Origin: Ochrovirga pacifica
GTDB lineage: Bacteria; Bacteroidota; Bacteroidia; Flavobacteriales; Flavobacteriaceae
NCBI RefSeq assembly: GCF_000220525.1
Contig: NZ_AFPK01000029.1
Coordinates: 6-64,005 of the forward strand
Length of the DNA stretch: 64,000 nt
Direction of reading: 5' to 3'
The notes under the pieces are model-generated. The model was not told the origin of the DNA, made no database searches, and saw only the letters and a program-made list of their open reading frames with translations. Of the stretch, positions 8,000 to 17,279 are shown piece by piece. A program made the translations under genes and the position numbers. How positions within the stretch are numbered: position 1 is the stretch's first letter; each line of letters begins with the position of its first letter.

Positions 8000-9829
8000 T
8001 TAAAACACTATGTTGATTTTTTTGTTGTTTTTGGTAGTTGCTTCCAAGTTATACAAACTGGTTTGATGAGCTCCCTCTCCAATTTCAACAGTGTAATGGC
8101 CTGGATGTAGTACTTTCGGTTGATACTGATTTCCTCGTATTCGCAAAGAAGAAATAACCTCTTTGGTATATTGGTTTTTCACCGTTACTACCTGATTTTC
8201 TTTTGCAATGCTAAGTATAGGTAGCTCATATCCTTGGGCAATTCTAAAGTTATCCGTTTGTTCAAAAGTTACAGGCCAACCATGATAAGGTTTTGCATCG
8301 GGAGCAAACATATCTACATTTCTCGGCCAACACTCATAAGTTATTTGTCTCTTATTTTTGTGAAAGCGGATGATACCGTATCCTGATGCTCTTCCATTTA
8401 ACAAATTTTCCTTTTCTGTGTTGTCTTTATGTGTGGGATTGGCAATGGCCAACACCGTCATTTTATTATGAAAAGCATCCAAATACTCACCTGTATAATC
8501 TGGCATTCCCTTAACATGGTTTTTTCCAGGAACATCGGGTTTCCACCAACGCATCCAAAAATTTGAAGCAGCAGGAACTGCAAAAGAATAGCCAGCATTG
8601 TTCCAATCTTCTATTCCATGGTGCAAAACAGAGCCCAAATGTTGATCTCCAGCAATCATACATGAAAAACTTTTTCTAATAACAGACAAAGCTTTGTTCC
8701 TACCTGCTTGGGGCCAGCCATTGGAATCTACACTATAACGTTGCTTTTTTGCCAAAGTGGGCGAATGGGTTGTAACATTGGCAAAAATGGTTTGGGATAA
8801 AACTGCTTTCATTTCTGCATCTTTCCAATCGGTAGTCCAAGCCTCTAAAAAATCCAGTTGTCGCTCTCCCAACAAAGTAGCTCCGGCTACATCCATAGCA
8901 TGTGTATCTGTATAACGTTGTTTGGACAAAACACTTTTAGGTCCCGATTTGAATTTTCGATCTTCTAGAATAGCAAAACTCATCCCTCCCCATTTGTAAT
9001 CGGTATAATAAACACCAATGCCTTGTGCAATAGGAGTAGGATCGTAAGGATCGGGCAAATGACTGGTTTGTGCTCTTTCTACTTCTTTAATATAATTTAC
9101 TGGCATATAATAGCCTCCATAATTTCCGTCTCTATTTTTGGTTGGAATTCCTCCGTTGCCCCAAAGATTTCCTTGCCCAACATCATGGTCATCTGGTATA
9201 ACTATGGTTGGGGTGTTTCTTATAATTTCTCCAAAAACTTCTCCGAATTTAAGCCAATATCCATAGTGATCGCTGTGATCGTAAGATTGATCACCTGAAA
9301 AAAACAACACATCAGGTTGTAATTTTTTTAAATTGTTGATGATATCATCCGCAGGTCCTTGTCCACCATGACGTTTGTAAATAGACCAACACGAAAAAGC
9401 AGCCATCAGTATCTCATCTTTATCCTTGGGATTTTTTCTTACAATACCTTTATAAAATTTGTTTTTTTTATACACCACACGGTATTCTTTTTCTTTTGTA
9501 TCGTCCCAATTTTCGATTCTAAAATGTGCTGTATATCCTGGATATTGTATGCGACTTTGCTGTACTGTTTCCCATTGTCCGTTATTTTTTATTTGTAGAG
9601 TTGCTTCAAAAGGATCGTAGCTTCTAACAGGATAAAATTGAGCGGTTAATTTTAATGTTTGCTCGTGTACGGTATACAGAGCAAAACAAATTTTGTTTTT
9701 TTCAAGCTCTTTATCAATCTCAGTTGGACTTTGTGCATGTCCTAAAGAGAAAAATATTAAACTTAAAATAAGTACATACATCATGCAAAAATTTACTTTG
9801 TAGCGGACAACTTTTTGTAAAAAATTCAT
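8000..9829 (-). CDS. PhoD-like metallophosphoesterase
   Basis: 609-residue exported protein, first gene of a leftward operon with the sulfatase, DUF5060 and GH43-like genes. A membrane-type signal ends near Ala32. An N-terminal beta domain (about 45-130) precedes a calcineurin-like fold with GDQSYDH (179-185), DDHD (213-216) and GDQHLGS (394-400), the metal-binding motifs of the alkaline phosphatase D group. Known PhoD enzymes cleave phosphomono- and diesters; the place of this one among glycan-degrading genes suggests a phosphate or similar ester on the polysaccharide, which is inference. Alternative starts exist at Met16 and Met17. Confidence 0.75.
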   Translation of the reverse strand: MNFLQKVVRYKVNFCMMYVLILSLIFFSLGHAQSPTEIDKELEKNKICFALYTVHEQTLKLTAQFYPVRSYDPFEATLQIKNNGQWETVQQSRIQYPGYTAHFRIENWDDTKEKEYRVVYKKNKFYKGIVRKNPKDKDEILMAAFSCWSIYKRHGGQGPADDIINNLKKLQPDVLFFSGDQSYDHSDHYGYWLKFGEVFGEIIRNTPTIVIPDDHDVGQGNLWGNGGIPTKNRDGNYGGYYMPVNYIKEVERAQTSHLPDPYDPTPIAQGIGVYYTDYKWGGMSFAILEDRKFKSGPKSVLSKQRYTDTHAMDVAGATLLGERQLDFLEAWTTDWKDAEMKAVLSQTIFANVTTHSPTLAKKQRYSVDSNGWPQAGRNKALSVIRKSFSCMIAGDQHLGSVLHHGIEDWNNAGYSFAVPAASNFWMRWWKPDVPGKNHVKGMPDYTGEYLDAFHNKMTVLAIANPTHKDNTEKENLLNGRASGYGIIRFHKNKRQITYECWPRNVDMFAPDAKPYHGWPVTFEQTDNFRIAQGYELPILSIAKENQVVTVKNQYTKEVISSLRIRGNQYQPKVLHPGHYTVEIGEGAHQTSLYNLEATTKNNKKINIVF

Positions 9830-9925
9830 ATTTACCTTTATTTTATATTACAATTAAGACTCTTATTTAATACTTTTCATTTAAAACGATTTTAAATTTA
9901 CAAGTTTGTTTTTACTAACGAACAT

Positions 9926-9964
9926 CGTCAAACCATTTGTGGCACAATTAATTGATTTTTGACG
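9926..9964. promoter_or_regulatory. Inverted TTTGACG pair upstream of the PhoD-like operon
   Basis: CGTCAAA (9926-9932) and TTTGACG (9958-9964) are exact inverted copies 25 bp apart in the 257-bp gap before the operon. The same heptamer family, TTTGAYG, recurs four times in the susC control region. Confidence 0.35.
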
Positions 9965-10033
9965 TCGTTTGGTGCTAAAACTTCAAAAAAATCAATTCCA
10001 TTGATCAACTAGATTTTAACTGAACCATACAAA

Positions 10034-10064
10034 AAACCTCTTTCACACTACATGAAAGAGGTTT
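10034..10064 (-). terminator. Terminator of the DUF1080 gene
   Basis: A perfect 12-bp stem (AAACCTCTTTCA / TGAAAGAGGTTT) with a 7-nt loop, followed on the minus strand by T residues, lies 22 bp beyond the DUF1080 stop codon. It separates this gene from the PhoD-like operon. Confidence 0.85.
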
Positions 10065-10086
10065 ATTTGTTTTTGATATTTTATAT

Positions 10087-10896
10087 CTATAATTCTTTAA
10101 TTGTTATGTTTTTATATTGAGCTACTCCTCCTTTTTTCCATCTTCCTCCTGGATGAATCTGCAAACCAATCATTCCTTTTCCTTGGGTTATTTTTTGTAC
10201 TTTTTTTTGATTCCATTTTTCGCCAGCTCCTTTCCATTCTCCATCTTTATACATTAACTGCCTTCCTTGATAGGTCGTTCCATCCAACTCCATAATTTTC
10301 ACTCCATTTATCCAAGTTGTTAGAATAGGTTGGTTGCCTACACAACGAATTTTTATATGGTTCCATGAATCTTGCTTCCACAATTTATTCCATTCTGCAG
10401 CTTTTACAGAGTGGTTTAACCTATCTCTTTGCTTACCATCATATATATCTTTAGCAATCACTTTACCGTTTTCTTTATACAGCCTAATAGGTCTAGATAT
10501 ATACCCCCCAGCTCCCTGAGAAAACAAATAACCTATACAACCCTCTTTTAAAAAATCATTTAAAATTTGTAAGCCTCGTCCTTTTTCATCGGTACGTAAG
10601 AAAATTCCTGAATCGCACCCCCAATCACTTTTAAAATCTAACTCCAATTCAAAATCGGCATACTCCTTATCGGACAAAATCAAAGCTCCTTTTTTGTTTT
10701 TCATTTGCTTACATGTAATTGCTTGTTCTTGTACATAAAAATTATCTTCTAAGGAAACATAGGTCTGTTCAGGAGAATTTTTCATTAAATGCCACCCCTC
10801 TAATGTTTTTCCATTAAAAATGTTTTTTTGGGCATAAGAAAAAGAACATATACACAGCAATAGTGCTAAAATTTGTTTTTTTAATGAATCAGTCAT
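10087..10896 (-). CDS. DUF1080 (3-keto-disaccharide hydrolase-like) protein
   Basis: 269-residue exported protein with a signal ending near Ala22. The rest is a single concanavalin-like DUF1080 domain with the typical FNGKTLEGWH opening, a FELELDFKSD...DSGIFLR core and a GMIGLQIHPGG end. Family members have been linked to hydrolysis of 3-keto-glycosides, working after a sugar 3-dehydrogenase; no such dehydrogenase is in the window, so the role here is open. It is a single transcription unit with its own terminator, transcribed away from the adenylate cyclase gene. Confidence 0.8.
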   Translation of the reverse strand: MTDSLKKQILALLLCICSFSYAQKNIFNGKTLEGWHLMKNSPEQTYVSLEDNFYVQEQAITCKQMKNKKGALILSDKEYADFELELDFKSDWGCDSGIFLRTDEKGRGLQILNDFLKEGCIGYLFSQGAGGYISRPIRLYKENGKVIAKDIYDGKQRDRLNHSVKAAEWNKLWKQDSWNHIKIRCVGNQPILTTWINGVKIMELDGTTYQGRQLMYKDGEWKGAGEKWNQKKVQKITQGKGMIGLQIHPGGRWKKGGVAQYKNITIKEL

Positions 10897-10989
10897 GGCC
10901 TGTATTTTTATTATTCGGATTGTTTTTAGTAGTTCTGGTAAGGCAAAATAATATTTTCCTATCGGATAACTTGCTTTTAGCTTCTTTTA

Positions 10990-11015
10990 TTCTAAATCTA
11001 ATTACTGATTTAGAA
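10990..11015. promoter_or_regulatory. Inverted repeat between DUF1080 and adenylate cyclase genes
   Basis: TTCTAAATC and GATTTAGAA form a perfect 9-bp inverted repeat with an 8-nt spacer, about midway between the two divergent start codons. It could be an operator; no T tract makes it a clear terminator. Confidence 0.3.
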
Positions 11016-11142
11016 CCATAAATTGGTTATTTAGTATTTTACATTTCATGCATAAGATTGTGTTCCTCTAAAACCACTCCCACCACTCTTTCTTTGTTTT
11101 GTAAACTTCACTATTTTTAAACTCAAAAAGTTGTTTGTTTTT

Positions 11143-12234
11143 ATGAAAATATCACCAAAAGCCAAAAGAAACCTTTCTAAAATTATTCCATTTTCGGTAA
11201 TATGGCTGTTGATGGGTTGGGTGATTATTATTACCGAAGTAGGACTAACACGTAACCAAAATCTAAACCCTGAAACCGATATTTCTTTTACCATACCGGT
11301 GCTTATTTTTGCGAACATAGCCAATATTATAGTTGGGTTTATTGTAGGAACTTTAGAAGTAGTTTATTTTGATAAATTATTCAACAACTACTCATTTCAC
11401 CTTAAGTTTCTTTTCAAATTTGTCATCTACTTTTCTTTATTTCTGTTTGTTATTATTTTCTTTTATCCTGTTGCTTTTTTATTAGAAACAGGAATTTCGA
11501 TTACTAAAATTTATGTGTGGCAAAAATTAGGACGATTTTTAACAAGCATCTCCTTTTTAACCACCCTGTTTCAGCTTTCTGTTTCGCTTAGCTTAAGCCT
11601 TATCTATTCTGCCATTAGTGAAAACCTTGGACATCATGTATTTTTAAACTTATTTACAGGCAAATACCATCAGCCTAAAGTTGAGAAAAGAATTTTTATG
11701 TTTTTAGACATGAAATCATCAACCTCCATTGCAGAAATATTAGGACATCTTACTTACTTTAATCTTTTACAAAAGTATTACGACTTTATGTCTGATGCTA
11801 TCATAAACTCTTACGGAGAGGTTTATCAGTACATAGGTGATGAAATTGTTATTTCTTGGCCTCTTGATAAAGGAATCGAAAACTCTAATTGCCTTCGTTG
11901 TTTTTTTAATATCAAAGACACGTTTGAAAAGCAAAATAAACAATTGAAAAAACAATTTGGTCTTAGGGTTGACTTTAAAGCTGCAATGCACGTTGGTGAA
12001 GTTGCTATAGGAAAAATAGGTGCTTTAAAAAAAGAAATTGTTTTTTCGGGAGATGTACTAAATACCACAGCAAGAATTCAAAGTCTTTGCTCTCCGTTTA
12101 ATTCCGATTTATTGATATCTTCCGAATTGTTTGATCTGCTTAACACAAATACTTATTGCATTAAAAGCAAAGGCAAAATATCTTTAAAAGGACGAAATAA
12201 AAAAGAAGAAATTCTAGAAATATCCCGTCGTTAA
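11143..12234 (+). CDS. Membrane-anchored class III adenylate/guanylate cyclase
   Basis: 363 residues from ATG 11143; a TTG four codons upstream is less likely. The N-terminal half has about four hydrophobic segments, the C-terminal half is a class III nucleotide cyclase domain. FLDMKSST provides the first metal-binding aspartate and YIGDEIVI the second; VFSGDVLNTTARIQ is the usual later motif. The product would be cAMP or cGMP made on the cytoplasmic face. It is the only rightward gene among the leftward polysaccharide genes before susC and ends 9 bp from the convergent esterase gene. No cyclic-nucleotide receptor is seen nearby, so its link to the locus is positional only. Confidence 0.82.
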   Translation: MKISPKAKRNLSKIIPFSVIWLLMGWVIIITEVGLTRNQNLNPETDISFTIPVLIFANIANIIVGFIVGTLEVVYFDKLFNNYSFHLKFLFKFVIYFSLFLFVIIFFYPVAFLLETGISITKIYVWQKLGRFLTSISFLTTLFQLSVSLSLSLIYSAISENLGHHVFLNLFTGKYHQPKVEKRIFMFLDMKSSTSIAEILGHLTYFNLLQKYYDFMSDAIINSYGEVYQYIGDEIVISWPLDKGIENSNCLRCFFNIKDTFEKQNKQLKKQFGLRVDFKAAMHVGEVAIGKIGALKKEIVFSGDVLNTTARIQSLCSPFNSDLLISSELFDLLNTNTYCIKSKGKISLKGRNKKEEILEISRR

Positions 12235-12243
12235 AATTTGTAT

Positions 12244-13665
12244 TTAAGGATGTCCAAACACCTGTTTATGAGAAGTATCAAAACACGATGCAGGCAAACT
12301 AGCGGTATTAAACAAACATCCATCTATATAGCTTTTCCACCCATAACGTACGCCTACAGGATTTTGAACCTCATCACTCCAAACCTGTAACACAGAACCT
12401 TTGTTGATTATTTTAGCTTGGGCAGAATGGTATTTTCCTTCAGCATCTAAAACCTCAAAATGATTCAATGGTTTTCCCATACTAGTTAAACCAAGAGGTG
12501 CATAATCAAAAGTGAGCAACGCTTTTCCATGCTCTACTTTCATAGATTGGTACACTGGTCCTGAATAATCTATCCCCTCTATTCCATAATCTTTTGCTAA
12601 AGCCCACAAAGCCAGACGATGTCCTACAGGCAATTTTTGTGGAGGATGAATTCGTGATTGGTATCCGATGTCATTGATAACTGCCATTCCGGTATTATTC
12701 AAAGTCATCATGGTTTGTAGCTGTGCTTCTTGTACGCCTACCCAGCCTTTGATATTTTTACCAAACGGAGCAATTTGTACAAAATAAAAAGGAAAATCAC
12801 CTTGTTGCCATTGGGTACGCCAACTTTTAATCATAGCAGGAAATAAACTTGCATATTGCTTAGGATTCCAACGATTTCCTTCTCCTTGATACCAAATAAC
12901 CCCTTTGATTGTATAGGGAATTAAAGGATGTACCATACCGTTATACAAAACACTAGCTCTTTTGGTTGTTAAATCTTTCTCAAAATCTTTTTGAAATTCT
13001 GGAAACTGCCTAATAACAGTCTCTTTGGGTGTCCAAGCTTGTGCAGGTGTTCCACCTACATTTGTAGAAATCAGCCCGATAGGCACTCCCAAAACCTGAT
13101 GCAATCTTTGCCCAAAAGCATATCCTACAGCACTAAATTCTGCTGTAGTTTTTGAGTTTGCTTCTTGCCATGTTCCTGTTATGGAATCTACTGGCAAAAA
13201 GCTAGGATTTCTTTTTACGGTTAGCAAGCGAATCTGAGTATTCTTACTATTTACAATCGTTTCCAAACTTCCCTCTATATGTTGTCCTGCCCCTCCTTTT
13301 AAAGGCATAGCCATGTTGGATTGACCAGAACAAATCCATACTTCGCCTAACAGGATGTTTTTTAGAATTCTGGTAGTCGTCCCATCTATTTTTACAAAAA
13401 AAGGACCTCCTGCATGACTTGTTTTTAAAGTAGTTTTCCAACAACCATTGGCTTGAGTTACCGTTATCGCCTCTGCCCCCCAACTACCAGATACTGTTAT
13501 TTTTGTATTAGGGGTGTCTGTTCCCCAAATACTTACACTTGTATTTCTTTGCAATACCATGTGATCTTGAAAAATACTTGCCAATTTAGTTTGTGCATTG
13601 GCAACAAATACAGACAGTAACAAGATTGATATAATGAATAATTTTTTCTTTTTAATAGGTTTCAT
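12244..13665 (-). CDS. Sialate O-acetylesterase-like SGNH esterase
   Basis: 473-residue exported protein with a signal ending near Ala24. An N-terminal beta domain precedes an SGNH-type hydrolase: nucleophile Ser116 in SGQSNM, a VIWYQGEGN block near residue 255 and an IHPPQK segment carrying the catalytic histidine. The family removes O-acetyl groups from sugars. With no sialic acid genes nearby, an acetylated polysaccharide is the likelier substrate. Its ATG overlaps the deacetylase stop codon (ATGA), so the two are probably translationally coupled. Confidence 0.85.
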   Translation of the reverse strand: MKPIKKKKLFIISILLLSVFVANAQTKLASIFQDHMVLQRNTSVSIWGTDTPNTKITVSGSWGAEAITVTQANGCWKTTLKTSHAGGPFFVKIDGTTTRILKNILLGEVWICSGQSNMAMPLKGGAGQHIEGSLETIVNSKNTQIRLLTVKRNPSFLPVDSITGTWQEANSKTTAEFSAVGYAFGQRLHQVLGVPIGLISTNVGGTPAQAWTPKETVIRQFPEFQKDFEKDLTTKRASVLYNGMVHPLIPYTIKGVIWYQGEGNRWNPKQYASLFPAMIKSWRTQWQQGDFPFYFVQIAPFGKNIKGWVGVQEAQLQTMMTLNNTGMAVINDIGYQSRIHPPQKLPVGHRLALWALAKDYGIEGIDYSGPVYQSMKVEHGKALLTFDYAPLGLTSMGKPLNHFEVLDAEGKYHSAQAKIINKGSVLQVWSDEVQNPVGVRYGWKSYIDGCLFNTASLPASCFDTSHKQVFGHP

Positions 13666-14480
13666 TTATTGATTGATTGTTTGTTTGTTTTTACAAATTT
13701 AGCCACCTCTACCATAGGAGCAACCCATATTTTATTTTTATTGATTGCTAAAAAATCTACTAACTTATCATGTTCAGCCATTTCTACATTTAAAGAACTT
13801 CCTCCACCTACACCATGAAACAGAAACACCAAAAGTTTATTTTTACTCATGGCTTGTTTTACCAACTCAATCATTTCTACTCCAGTGTGCCCTTTCATTC
13901 CATAAGCATTTATATTTTCAAGTTCTACCTCTTCTACATATTTCATTGCCCTTTTTACTCCTCTAGCTCCTACAAAATTATTTTTAACATAAGGATAAAA
14001 CAATGTATCGTTTACTTTTGTTTGTCCACAAGGAAACGCAAAAGTTCGTTCAGATTTACCATCTATTTGATGTAGTAAATTATTGGTAATTTTTATTTCA
14101 TCAACCACCTTTTGCAAACTGTAGTTATTTAAATCTTTCTCTGGTGGTAACTGTACTTTTCTTTTTTGAATATTGGCACAAGGATGCATTAACGTATGAT
14201 TTCCCAATTCATGTCCTTTTTTTGCAGCATCTTTCCAGTCGATTTTTCTATTTACAAAAGCTTCTGAACTACCAATAATATAAAAAGTTGCTTTTAAATT
14301 GTGTTTGTTTAAGCTTGGAATTACATTTTCTAAATGTTCCTTTAAAGAATCATCATAAGTCAACACAACTGCACATTGTTTCCCATTCCAAAAACTATTA
14401 CTTTGAGCAGTACAACTACTAAAAATATGTAGAATAGCTAAAAAGAGGAATCTCTTAAATGATTTTTTTAAACCATTCAT
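13662..14480 (-). CDS. NodB-type polysaccharide deacetylase (CE4-like), putative lipoprotein
   Basis: 272 residues from the ATG at 14480. Longer readings would overlap the upstream propeller gene and place a charged stretch before the signal, so this start is preferred. A hydrophobic signal ends in IFSSC, a plausible lipobox with Cys23. The NodB domain shows TYDD (41-44), with the base and metal aspartates, and HTLMH (95-99), with the two metal histidines. The segment FAFPCG and a C-terminal LVFLFHG are also usual. It would remove N- or O-acetyl groups at the cell surface. It starts 4 bp after the propeller gene and overlaps the esterase by 4 bp. Confidence 0.85.
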   Translation of the reverse strand: MNGLKKSFKRFLFLAILHIFSSCTAQSNSFWNGKQCAVVLTYDDSLKEHLENVIPSLNKHNLKATFYIIGSSEAFVNRKIDWKDAAKKGHELGNHTLMHPCANIQKRKVQLPPEKDLNNYSLQKVVDEIKITNNLLHQIDGKSERTFAFPCGQTKVNDTLFYPYVKNNFVGARGVKRAMKYVEEVELENINAYGMKGHTGVEMIELVKQAMSKNKLLVFLFHGVGGGSSLNVEMAEHDKLVDFLAINKNKIWVAPMVEVAKFVKTNKQSINK

Positions 14481-14484
14481 TTTC

Positions 14485-17049
14485 TTATTTTTCTGACCAA
14501 CCTTTTTTAGTTCCTTTTTTATAACCAATTGCCCATCCACTTCCTTTTTGTGAAACCCAAAAGACATCCGTTCTATAAGGATCCGGTTTCAAGTCAACAA
14601 TTCTATCTTGTTGTCCTAAACCTTTATTAATTTTATTCCAAGATTTTCCTCCATCAAAAGATACATATGCCCCTGGATTGAGCTTTTTTTGTTGTGTTTT
14701 AGTTTTAGGTGGTAAAGCTGCAACTACGGTAATGATATTAGCATCTACTGGAGAGACTTCGCATTGCCACACATAAGGCAAATCAAAAATTTGTTTCCAA
14801 GTAGTTCCATGATCTGTACTTTTCCAAACCCCAGCACCAGTATCTGTTGCGTTCTCGTTTCCACAAGAAATAAACAAATTCTTAGTATTTCTATCCATAA
14901 ACACATTGTTTACATTTTGTATTTCTGATGGAATGTTTAGCTTTTCCCATTTGTTTCCTTGGTTAGTTGTTTTGTACAAACCTCCCTTATCATCATTAAC
15001 CGCTGCATACAATGTATTTGGATTGGTTGTATCAAAAATCACCCTACGTACGCTTGCTTTTTCATGAAATCCATTGTTACACAGCTCCCATGTATAGCCT
15101 CCGTCTTGAGATCGATAAAATCCAAAATCTCCTTTGGTTAATTTTTTTGCATACGGACCTGCTACTTGCGTAATGGGTTTGCGTGTAGCACAAAAATACA
15201 TGTTATTAGGTTGTTCTGGGTCTATGATTAATGAATTTTGGAACACCAGTCGCATGTGTTGTGGTACATCGGCATCAAAGATAGTGGCTATATTTTTCCA
15301 AGTTTTTCCACCATCGATAGATTTACGAACCATTCCCCTATTCTCTTGTCTGTATGATAAAAAATAAATGATATCCGGGTTTTTAGGATGCACCGCAATG
15401 GTTCCTGGTGAATGAGATCCTCCATGATGGATTTGTCCATCAATTTGTTCTACTGCCACAGCCATCTTATCAGGATAATTGCCCAATGGTGCAGTTTGCC
15501 ACAGACCGTGCTCTCCACTACATAAAAAATACCTATCCTTTTTTCCTGTTTCTAATAATAAAGTTCTTCCGGGCAAGTTGCTTCCTCCTCTTCCTACCCA
15601 GTGGTTCGATCCAGGTTGTGTTTCATCATCATCGATTTGTTGCCAAGAAATACCACCATCTTTTGAGGATAGTACTTGTTGATCCAAACAAATATACACG
15701 GTACCATTAGCAGAAATTTCTAAAAATCGATTGCCCCAAACATCTTCTTTACGATCCATTTCTGGTTGCATGTGTGCAAAAGTAGCGTTTACATGTGTAG
15801 GATTGTTACGAGATTGCCAATAAGCAGTTCCTTTTTTTTGTTTCCAGTAGCCACCTTCTCTTGCTACAGCCATCCATGTTTTGCCTCCATCATCAGACTT
15901 CCATACGCCACCTGGCAAAAAGGATTTGTCATGCTTATTGTTATGCGAAAGGTAAATTTCATTTGGATTTTTTGGATTCACCTGAATTCTATGCCAAACA
16001 TCTAGTACCTTTTTGGGCAACTCTGGATGTAGCTTTTTAATTTGTGCCACTGGCTTTTGAAACCAAAAAGCCAATGATTTCCAATATTTCCCCTCTAGAC
16101 CTTTGCTATCTATTTTGCTCATATCTACGGCCAAGTTTCCTGTGCAATTTTGCCATGTTTTACCACCGTCGGTACTTTTATACACTCCTCCTTTAGTTAT
16201 TACAGAGGTTCCAGCAGCTTCAAAAGCAGTTTGTTCTACAGTAAACAATATATATTCTTTGGTTTTAGGATTGAAATAAGCATCCAAATCTCTAGGTCGA
16301 TTTACAGGTAGTCCTTTAGAACTCAACTTCCAAGTACTCCCTCTATTGTCGCTACGAAACATTCCTTTATTGGTTGCTACTACAAGCTGTTTACCATCAA
16401 GGGGATTGACAAAAATTCGCCCAACGTCTAAATCATTTTCTTGGGTGATTACAGATTTCTGCCAACTACGACCTCCATTTCTGCTGATGTAAATACCATT
16501 GTCTTTAGGCTTTTTTCCCGACTGACCGTTTTGATGTCTCCATGTTTTTTTTACATTCCAAAAATCTCCAGGACCAACATACCAGTTTTTATCATTGGAA
16601 GGATCTACTGCAATGTCTGCATAACGTCCTTTAAACTTGTAGATTTCTTCCCAACTTTTCCCCATATCATTGGTTTTATATAGGATACCACTCCCTGTTA
16701 TGGCCAATCCAAAATCAGGATTTTGATGAGAGAACATAAACTTTCTCACTCTAGCCAAATCCTTACCATCGCCATCTACATCTTTAATGGTATGCCAATT
16801 TTTTCCACCATCCCAAGTTCCGTAGGTATTGTACATATCTGGAGACATCATTATTACATTTTCCTGAGTTGGATGGCACCAAAATTCTTCACAATACCCA
16901 GACATCCCCGGTCCTACTTGTCTCCAAGTTACTAAATCTGTGGAATTTACGTTTTCAGTATTTAGTTTTTTAAAATATTTTTTATCTAATTGTGCATGGG
17001 AATTTATTCCACACAAAATAGCTACAATTAAGCATCCTATTTTATTCAT
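14485..17049 (-). CDS. BNR/sortilin-type double beta-propeller protein (paralogue 1)
   Basis: 854-residue exported protein with a signal ending near Ala19. Repeated Asp-box motifs (S-x-D-x-G-x-T-W types such as STDGGKTW, SKDGGISW, SQDGGYTW and SFDGGKSW) run along the whole chain, giving the pattern of two tandem propellers as in VPS10/sortilin and GH74-like proteins. It is clearly paralogous to the protein at 18909-21524, sharing EEFWCHPT, GDFWNVK, DLDVGRI and CSGEHGLWQT. It lacks the arginine triad layout of sialidases. Function is unknown; glycan binding, hydrolysis or lyase activity are all possible. It heads an operon with the deacetylase and esterase. Confidence 0.7.
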   Translation of the reverse strand: MNKIGCLIVAILCGINSHAQLDKKYFKKLNTENVNSTDLVTWRQVGPGMSGYCEEFWCHPTQENVIMMSPDMYNTYGTWDGGKNWHTIKDVDGDGKDLARVRKFMFSHQNPDFGLAITGSGILYKTNDMGKSWEEIYKFKGRYADIAVDPSNDKNWYVGPGDFWNVKKTWRHQNGQSGKKPKDNGIYISRNGGRSWQKSVITQENDLDVGRIFVNPLDGKQLVVATNKGMFRSDNRGSTWKLSSKGLPVNRPRDLDAYFNPKTKEYILFTVEQTAFEAAGTSVITKGGVYKSTDGGKTWQNCTGNLAVDMSKIDSKGLEGKYWKSLAFWFQKPVAQIKKLHPELPKKVLDVWHRIQVNPKNPNEIYLSHNNKHDKSFLPGGVWKSDDGGKTWMAVAREGGYWKQKKGTAYWQSRNNPTHVNATFAHMQPEMDRKEDVWGNRFLEISANGTVYICLDQQVLSSKDGGISWQQIDDDETQPGSNHWVGRGGSNLPGRTLLLETGKKDRYFLCSGEHGLWQTAPLGNYPDKMAVAVEQIDGQIHHGGSHSPGTIAVHPKNPDIIYFLSYRQENRGMVRKSIDGGKTWKNIATIFDADVPQHMRLVFQNSLIIDPEQPNNMYFCATRKPITQVAGPYAKKLTKGDFGFYRSQDGGYTWELCNNGFHEKASVRRVIFDTTNPNTLYAAVNDDKGGLYKTTNQGNKWEKLNIPSEIQNVNNVFMDRNTKNLFISCGNENATDTGAGVWKSTDHGTTWKQIFDLPYVWQCEVSPVDANIITVVAALPPKTKTQQKKLNPGAYVSFDGGKSWNKINKGLGQQDRIVDLKPDPYRTDVFWVSQKGSGWAIGYKKGTKKGWSEK

Positions 17050-17200
17050 TATATTTTTATTTAAGCTTTTATGATCTTTTATTAACTCCCTACAAAAATT
17101 CTAATTCCACCACATTTACAGATAGACATATGGTTTTATTTAAGCTATTTATTGTTAAAACTAAATTTACAATCGTACAACAATGACTTTTGTCTATAAA

Positions 17201-17230
17201 AAACTCTCTTTAAAATTTTAAAGAGAGTTT
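17201..17230 (-). terminator. Terminator after the sulfatase at 17280
   Basis: A perfect 30-bp palindrome (AAACTCTCTTTAAAA and its complement) is followed by a T tract on both strands. It lies 49 bp past the sulfatase stop codon. Confidence 0.8.
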
Positions 17231-17279
17231 TTTCTTGTTTATTTGCTTCTTTTAAATTGATTACATTTTGGTTCAGTTG

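Noticed and set aside
11046-11324. Open frame antisense to the cyclase start
   Set aside because: It is the opposite strand of coding sequence with no start signal or family match.
12244-13665. A sialic-acid pathway role for the SASA-like esterase
   Set aside because: No nan genes in the window; the family acts on other acetylated sugars too.
14481-14567. Longer N-terminus for the polysaccharide deacetylase
   Set aside because: It would overlap the propeller gene by 83 bp and put a charged stretch before the lipoprotein signal; ATG 14480 starts a clean signal.
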